NCBI GenBank assembly: GCA_029204225.1
Contig: CM055107.1
Span: 7,846,873-7,910,872, forward strand
Direction of reading: 5' to 3'
DNA: 64,000 nt
From: Diphasiastrum complanatum
Lineage: Eukaryota; Streptophyta; Lycopodiopsida; Lycopodiales; Lycopodiaceae
Part shown: one piece after another, positions 55,824-64,000 of the stretch
How positions within the stretch are numbered: position 1 is the first letter of the stretch
Layout: every line of letters begins with the position of its first letter
Notes under the pieces: model-generated
Told to the model about the DNA's origin: nothing
Database searches by the model: none
The model's input: only the letters and a program-made list of their open reading frames with translations
Position numbers and translations under genes: made by a program

Positions 55824-55913
55824 TCACCCTAGCAAAATGATTCATTCAGTTGTGGGTGGTACACTTTGTACAATGCAAAGTTGCTTTTTGAGCAAGATGT
55901 TGATATTTCAAAG
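55824..55913 (+). other. Putative exon 3 of the histone-like gene
   Basis: The acceptor tttttgtag ends at 55823. The 90-nt exon stays open in the same phase (HPSKMIHSVVGGTLCTMQSC, FLSKMLIFQ) and ends at donor AAAG|GTAATT. The 106-nt intron 2 (55718-55823) is similar in size to intron 1. Beyond it lies copia DNA at 55966, so the 3' end of the gene is unclear. Confidence 0.4.
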
Positions 55914-55965
55914 GTAATTTATTTTGTTTATTATTGGTTTTGGAATTGTGATTCATTTTTCTATT

Positions 55966-56436
55966 CGAAATGCTTCTTTTGTAGAAAGAAGGGGCATTAT
56001 GCGTCTGAATGCTACAAGAGAATAAGAGCACAAGTGGAGAAGGACAAACAAGGAAACCTTGCAAAGGAGGAGGAGGAGGATGAAGTAGATGTATTCTTGA
56101 TGGCATCTACATCCTCACCAACAAGCAATAGCAATTCAAGAGACAATTGGTGGATCGACAATGGGGCTAGCTCCCACATGTCTTGTGAAAGGACTTTTTC
56201 TCAACTTTACACTCATTCAATGATGCTAAAAAGTTTGTCTTTACTGCAAATGATGAAGAGTGTAGGATAGATGGTGTTGGCACCATCTCTTTGTGTCTAG
56301 AATCCTCAAAATGCATGGATCTAGAAAATGTCCTTTATGTACCATCAATAACCAAGAATATGCTTAGTGTTGGTCTACTCTTAGAAAGTGGTTTGGATGT
56401 CCACTTTAAGCATGGGGTTTGCTTCATCGGATTCTG
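55966..56436 (+). pseudogene. Copia zinc knuckle, protease and gag-pre-integrase fragment
   Basis: The plus strand reads KCFFCRKKGHYASECYKRIR (CCHC knuckle), an acidic linker, and NWWIDNGASSHMSCERTFSQ (protease site, with Asn for Ser). After a frame change at about 56220 it reads LENVLYVPSITKNMLSVGLL and ends HFKHGVCFIGF. The fragment ends abruptly at 56436. Integrase of a copia in the same orientation reappears at 60346, so 56437-60300 may be an insertion, though this is unproven. Confidence 0.85.
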
Positions 56437-58221
<1,785 letters not shown>

Positions 58222-60202
58222 ATTTAATCTAGATCCCAATGTGGTATCGCATTATTTACAAAATCAAAGGCCTCAAATCTATTTCTCGTTTAATTAATCC
58301 TTTACTTCTTGGTAATTTCTCGAATATAAGACATCAGACTGATTTATATGATTCTTTCCAGCATTAAGTTATTCTTCTAAAAGACTGTTATGTCATATAA
58401 TTTACTACTTATGTGAATAGACTTGGAATTCAGATAAATTCTATGGTTTAAGTGTTTCAATTATTAAACCTAGAATATCTCTTTTTGCATAAATGGTTTT
58501 TGATGGAATGGTAGTTCTGTCACTTGGGTTGAAAATAATTGAAGAGGAAGTCATTATTACTGACTTTTCTTGGATTTGGGTAGTTTCATATATCATCTTT
58601 CCAGTTAACTTTTATTGAAATTGATAATTCCTTTGAAAGGAGGGGTGAAGTGGTGGAATAAAATTCTATTTGGGAATCTCTGGGTTGCATAATGTTTGGA
58701 AGAGAACCAGATGTAGTATAGAAATGAGATTTGATTTGAAAGTAATTTCGGATACATTCAGAGTAAGATACCTAATTGAAACTTTTTTAATAAGAGAAAT
58801 TCTCTAGGGATTGTGTAGACAATCTGGAACTAGAACAAGTTTGATATTTGAATCATTATCTATAAGTAGTACTGTAAAAGGTCAAAGGTTACTAATTCCA
58901 TTTTGATTGAAATAGAAGTAAGTTTGATTAGAATTTAAGTCTGAGAGTTTTGTATTTGATCAACCTAATCTTAGTTTTAATACTAGAATCAGTGAGGGGT
59001 TGATTGAGTGGAAGAAATTATGCTATTAGAGAAAATTGGATTGGAAAACTGTTGAGAATGAATTTTATTCGTCTCAGAGATTTATGGATATGTTATTTAC
59101 TAATGAGAAATGGAAAATATTTTGTAGCTGAGTTACAAGATCTCAGTGAGATATGTGAGTAACATACGTGGGTTATGGAGGAATCTACTAGATAAAAATG
59201 TGTTTATGTACTGGGTCATAGTGAGATTATTCACATATGTGCACGATTAATCTTGTATGAATCTACTGTGTATTCTTGGTTACTAGAGCTATTTGGTGCA
59301 CTTAACCTAGTCGATGAACATGAACATATGATCAAGTATTGTTTTGACAGATACTTGCAGAGTTAACGGATCTTTCTATGGAAGATTTATGAGTTGACTA
59401 ATAGATGATTTGGATAAGGATCTAAATGGGGTGTTATGCTAGTATAATTAAGATCTGCACCTAGACATTTGAGATTTCTAAATCATTGGCAATTAACTTG
59501 AGTAGTTGATTACTCCAAGATGAAGTTAATTGGTAAAACGATTAGTGTGATGGGAAATTCACCAGGAACTGATGGTTTGTTAATTATATTGTTTGTAAGA
59601 TGCATGATTAGTGAATCATTTGGTTTCATCAGTTAAATTTGTATGCATTGGATATACAATATTCTTGGAATAGAAAATTCCTCAGTTAAGGAATAGACTC
59701 AGTTCTTTAGTGATTGTATCCCAGAGAGCTCAATTGGATAGCAAATCATAATGAATCCAAAAATAATATCTGAATTGATATTCAGTAGGACTTTGGGTAT
59801 CTAGATTTGATTCTAGATTGTAATCTAGAGCTTTTTTTGCAGTTGAAGATGATTGTCATTTTAGTATGCGTTCAGTCTTTAATTACCCGTGATCAATAAA
59901 ACTTAAAATCTTGCACTTCAGTTAAAAAATCATGTTTGAAGAATATTTCTAAATCCAGTATTTTCTTAGTGGAAAGGTATTCTGTAAATGATTATGGCTT
60001 TGGATTCCAGAAAATTATGATTGACAAATCATACGAATCTAAATATTTATGATTAAGGGATCACAAATAGATACTTAAATATTGTCAGAGGATTATAAGG
60101 AATTATAATGATTCTTAAGTGTGACAATTAAGTCTTGGTCTATTAATTGAGTAAGAATTCAGATCAGTATTTTGAACCTCTTTACTCCAATATTATTGAG
60201 AA
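58222..60202. repeat. Unidentified ~2-kb dispersed repeat, copy B
   Basis: Direct-orientation partner of 3141-5090 with the same order of segments (for example tattcacatatgtgcac, ttggtgcacttaacctagtc, ttgacagatacttgcagagtta). It has small insertions such as the tatccagagagctcaattgg region near 59720. Stops are frequent. Identity is not assigned. Confidence 0.75.
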
Positions 60203-60345
60203 CCTATGGATTTCACAGATATTCTCACAAGATAAGTATTTTACTTGTGGAGAATTTAATTTATCTAGTAAATGCTATTCTACAGGCGGTTTGGCTCCAT
60301 AGTCTCTGTTATTGTGTTCTCCTATCCTCATCTTAGGGGCAATCC

Positions 60346-60609
60346 TTGAGGGTCTTTATATGTAGCCTCTCAAAGGCTCGCAAGCAACCATTTGCTAACT
60401 CTTCTATTAGATCTTCTAAGTCATTAGATCTCATTCATAGTGATGTGCACTCTTTTTCACAAGTATCTAATGGAGGTGCATTAATGTATGAATCTTTTAT
60501 TGATAATTACTCTAGATACATTTGGATTGAGCTTTTGGATTCCAAAAGTAAGATGTTTGAGTTTTTCAATAAGATCAATAAGCAAGTAGTTCGATCCATA
60601 AACAACTAG
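60346..60609 (+). pseudogene. Copia integrase N-terminal fragment
   Basis: The 87-codon frame reads KQPFANSSIRSSKSLDLIHS, then DVHSFSQVSNGGALMYESFI and DNYSRYIWIELLDSKSKMFE. These are the typical copia integrase start (PF..S..RS..PLDLIHSDV, then FIDD.SRY.W). The His-rich zinc finger upstream and most of the catalytic core downstream are missing. In the usual FID D.SRY motif the second D is Asn. Confidence 0.85.
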
Positions 60610-61470
60610 ATCCATAAGTAAGTAGCCTTGCTGAGATGAAAATACTTTTTGATTTCAATATTAGAAAAATCCTGCCAAGTTGTGGTGATTTTTAGACTTA
60701 TGTTTCTAGCATAAGTAATATTGATAATCATAGAAAGTGCACATTGTATGATCATGTTTGTAGTGATCATCATGAGACATGGAGGTCTCAGATTTCCATC
60801 AAGGAGGAGCATGCACATCAAGAAAGCGAATGCCTCAAGGTCAAGCATCTACATGAAATTTGGAAGGAGTCAATCATCATCATGCTTTTATCAAGTTAGT
60901 TTTGAGGAGTGTTAAAATTGGCAAAAGCACTATGACTGTGACATATATATCTAGCACAAATAGGATAAGTTATCGATGAGATATAGCTCGTCTTTGTAGG
61001 ATATCAATAGGACCATCATCCTAAGTGTCAAACAAAGTGATGGACAAAAGAGTGCACATTGGAGAGAGTGGAATGCTGCATAAGTCCAAGATCTTCTCGG
61101 AAATAGTACCCTTGAAATCCAAGATCACATTAGAGGAGTTTTGAGTTCCAAAAAGACCCTTTAAGAATTCGTGCAAGATGTAGTTTATATTATTAAAATA
61201 TTATAGCACTAATACTTTTGACTTGCCATAACTTTTTAATTGTAGCTCAGAAGTATATCATCTAACATATCATTGGAAAGCTCTTGTTGAGCGCTTTCCA
61301 ATGCACTAGACTCTGCTAAATTTGGACTTGCCACAAAAACGTTATGCCATTTTTAGTGTGGAATCAAAATGTGGACTCAAAAAGTTACGTTATGTAGATT
61401 TCAAATTTGAGTGTTTTGATTGGTCCATGTGTAAGAAAAAATTGAGAAAAATTAAAAAAAGAATCCTTAC
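60610..61470. other. Non-coding, possibly decayed copia pol
   Basis: No motif is certain. The segment ccaaaaagaccctttaagaa near 61149 resembles the start of the element at 45148 (caaaaagaccctttaagaaa). A short inverted pair ggaaagctcttgttgagcgctttcc lies at 61275-61299. Confidence 0.4.
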
Positions 61471-61509
61471 AAAGTTTGGATTTAGAACTCCTCTAATGTC
61501 ACATGGGTG

Positions 61510-62310
61510 ATTGAAGTCAAATCTGAATTATCTTGAGCTACTTAAATTTGAGCCACTTAAATGTCCTAAAGCTAATTCGATAAGGTCCAAAATTGACTTA
61601 TATATGATGATGGACATCAAATTTGAGTTATTTCGTGTGATAGGGGTAAACCCCATCGATAAGGAGTCAAAATCGATGAATCTTAATATACTAGATTCAA
61701 AACTAGTTGAGTCTGATTTCTTGATCAGCCATGTCAAGTGATCAACACCAAAATCACACGTTAGGCATCGATTTTGAGCTATTCTGAGTGATAGGTACCA
61801 AATTCAAGCTATTTCAATGTCTTCAAGTCACTATTCTATTGGTTTCGTCACTCAATAGACAATCTCGAGTGATAAAGGCCAAAAATACAACTATATTTAA
61901 TGATAGATAGCAAATTTGAGCTATCTGATGTGATGGGGATTAAATGTCAACAATAACTGGTGCAACAAAATATACTAGATTTGAAGCTAGTTGAGTCTAA
62001 TAACTTGATGAGCCATGTTGGGTGATAAAAAAAAAAATTACACATTAGGCATCAAATTTTGGCATTCTCAAATGATAGGCAACACATTTAATCTATTTGG
62101 ATAAAATCCCTCAAAGTTGATCACTCTATGAGGAGCCTCAAGTGAGAAGTGCCAAAATGGGACTTTTTACATTGATAGACATCAAGTTTGAACTATCTCA
62201 TGTGATGCTGGTTAATTATGATTACTCAATGGGCTATGTCAAGCGATAGGGACCAAAATAGAGTTGTTTCACATGTAAGTATCAAATTCAGGTTACTTGG
62301 AATTTCCCAA
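61510..62310. repeat. Degenerate ~300-bp tandem duplication
   Basis: The stretch around aatatactagattcaaaactagttgag, then a gagccatgt..gtgat motif and cacgttaggcatcgatttt (about 61680-61780) recurs at about 61970-62065 with many changes. Shorter pieces of the type caaatttgagctat recur throughout. Confidence 0.65.
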
Positions 62311-62930
62311 ACTCGTGATTTTGATGATTTTTTAAAAATGACAAATATGTATTAATTATTGCTTAGTTTTCTAAATAGTTAAAAGAAATCGCACTTCTAT
62401 TTCATAGTTTGCTTGAATGTGCTTCTTTTCTTCGTGAATTACACAATGTCATATTCATTCAAGCATATTGACATTGGTGTGAATGTTTTAGTGATAAAGA
62501 TATTTGTGGATCTTGTTAAATTTGTGTGTACATCAATTTTGATTGTATATTTTGACAGGTGTATTTTGTCAATATCATTAACATTTTTGTTAAAATTTTG
62601 GAAAGATAACTCATGAGGAAAGAATATCTTGCTCTCAATTCTCAATCTTTGAACTAAATTCATAGACAGCCTGATAGGATAGCAAAAAATTAATATTGTC
62701 AACCTCATTCTTGGTTACGGCCCAGAGAATCATTAATATTCTCCCTCACCAATCCGGTCAGATTTTTGAAAATCATCTTCTGAAATCAATATAAGTTTTC
62801 ATTCGGTAATCAATGAGACTTAACCGTTTCTCATGCATTTACTGGAAAAGTAGCCAACAAATGGGAAATCCATTACCAAACAGACTTTTTCAAAATGCAC
62901 CAAAAGTTCAAATCTTGAATAACCAAAATT
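62311..62930. other. No recognisable gene
   Basis: AT-rich DNA before the LTR at 62931. Confidence 0.45.
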
Positions 62931-63632
62931 TGTGAAAGTATTGTACTTTAGGACCATAAATGGATCTACAAAATATCCACAAGAGTGATTGGATGCTTGC
63001 TTAACAATCTATCAAAAAACTAGTCATCAAAAAGTTGATCTAGATTGGCAATTTGACAAACAACAAGCATTAACAATCAAAAGCATTGATCAACATTGAA
63101 ATCCAAGCCCACACGTGTGTACTACAGGTTGTAGTACGGCCTTCAACCTGAGAAACAAGTAGAAATTGATTTGGTTTCATTTGGATCACAAAAACTCAAT
63201 GTACATAGTGAACTAGCTTGAGATTGCCAATGAGCTCCAAAATTTTTCTATCTTCTCACTATGGGAGCTTGGAATACATAGCAAATTCGACTTCCTTCTT
63301 GAAGTTAGGTGGATTTCCAGCATGTAATAAGGAAGTTAACTCACCCTTCTTGCCCTTAAAATGAAACCCTAGCCTAGATCCTAGAGTTATGCTTGGTAGG
63401 TAGCTAGTTGGTCAAATTTTCACCTTAAACTTAGGTGTAGGTCCTATAAAGTAGGGATGACCACCAAATAGACATGACCAACTCTCTTGACTTGACCTAA
63501 CCTACATTAGGATGGGTTTCCCATGTGGCATTATGGCCTCACATGTGCGGGACCCACTTGTGTACACAATTTACACTATTCTACATGGTTTTTGATCAAG
63601 CTAGATTTGTCAATTTTTGGCAATTCTTCACA
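62931..63632 (-). repeat. Putative 3' LTR of a further minus-strand copia
   Basis: It begins TGTGAAAGTATT and ends ATTCTTCACA, matching the end pattern of the copia LTRs at 10529 and 23770. On the minus strand it is preceded by the purine tract AAATTTGAGGAGGAG (63633-63647). It contains CACACGTGTG near 63113. About 702 bp. The outer border is based on similarity of ends. Confidence 0.6.
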
Positions 63633-64000
63633 CTCCTCCTCAAATTTAGCTTGATCTATCTACAACTCTTTTGCTAGATGAATGAATGCTTTTAGAAGAG
63701 TCTAAAAAGTCCAGCTACAGACAAGGAACTTTTGAGACTCCAATAGAGAATGATGTCCATGAAAGATCTTTCACCACCTCTTAGAGGATCCCTTACAAGA
63801 TGTTCCATAAATGTGTCTATATACATGTAGCACACTTCAAAAACTATACATCATGCCAAGCCATGGATTCCAAGGCATTTTGTGCACTTGAAGATACATC
63901 AATTAAAATTTTAAGTGCATAAATAATGTTGCCAAAGACAACTTGCCTTGCTTGATCCATATGATTGAGCCTTGATGGCTCCATCTTGATACTCAAGGTT
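63633..64000 (-). mobile_element. Internal 3' end of the minus-strand copia, cut by the window edge
   Basis: Purine tract next to the LTR, then non-coding or decayed internal sequence. No RNase H motif could be read with confidence before the window ends. Confidence 0.4.

Noticed and set aside
55980-56270. Copia zinc knuckle as exon 4 of the histone-like gene
   Set aside because: An acceptor-like ttttgtag at the knuckle is in a matching phase, but the sequence is plainly copia from KCFFC onward, so the match is probably chance.

Overview
This window reads as repeat-rich nuclear DNA of a land plant. The evidence is plant-type Ty1/copia and Ty3/gypsy retrotransposons primed by initiator-Met and Asp tRNAs, CCCTAAA-type (TTTAGGG) telomeric repeats, GT-AG introns, TATA boxes, and very long CT/AG, GT and AT microsatellites. 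I cannot name the species. Nothing bacterial, organellar or rRNA-like was seen, and I recognised no tRNA gene.

Layout. 1-8.4 kb: AT-rich DNA, a CATGC-rich tandem array (1.2-1.83 kb), one copy of an unidentified 2-kb repeat (3.1-5.1 kb), and a decayed transposon gag-like gene on the minus strand (5.3-8.1 kb) split by a solo LTR with a perfect target duplication. 8.4-23.5 kb: a nest. A plus-strand gypsy 5' end (LTR, leader with tandem repeats, gag) is interrupted by a complete young copia element at 10529-16019 (LTRs apparently identical, TSD CATTC). It abuts a truncated minus-strand gypsy element (16.6-23.5 kb) whose gag is split by a 1.27-kb fold-back element. One arm of that element carries an interstitial telomeric tract. 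23.8-28.0 kb: an internally deleted relative of the young copia (TSD ATGAT) and the 3' half of another copia on the plus strand. 29.9-34.4 kb: satellites and microsatellites, including four copies of a ~370-bp repeat and a degenerate WTTAGGC heptamer block. 34.8-37 kb: decayed minus-strand copia. 37.8-48.2 kb: a MITE, a fold-back, and two inverted copies of an unidentified intron-containing gene-like sequence. 49.5-53.9 kb: a copia (TSD ATTGG) inserted in a CACGTG-rich tandem array.

The most unusual item is at 54397-55571: an intact reading frame for a divergent histone H3 / CENH3-like protein. It has an H3-like tail start, a full histone fold and a C-terminal extension of more than 220 residues. 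Two further in-frame exons with good GT-AG borders may follow, before copia debris at 55.97 kb. The CACGTG-rich array and the copia that interrupts it lie directly upstream.

56.4-64 kb: a long CT microsatellite, the second copy of the 2-kb repeat, a copia integrase fragment, degenerate tandem repeats, and the 3' LTR of a further minus-strand copia cut by the window edge. Almost every coding trace is retroelement debris. The histone-like gene, the young copia ORFs and possibly a small minus-strand gene at 48.55-49.35 kb are the exceptions.
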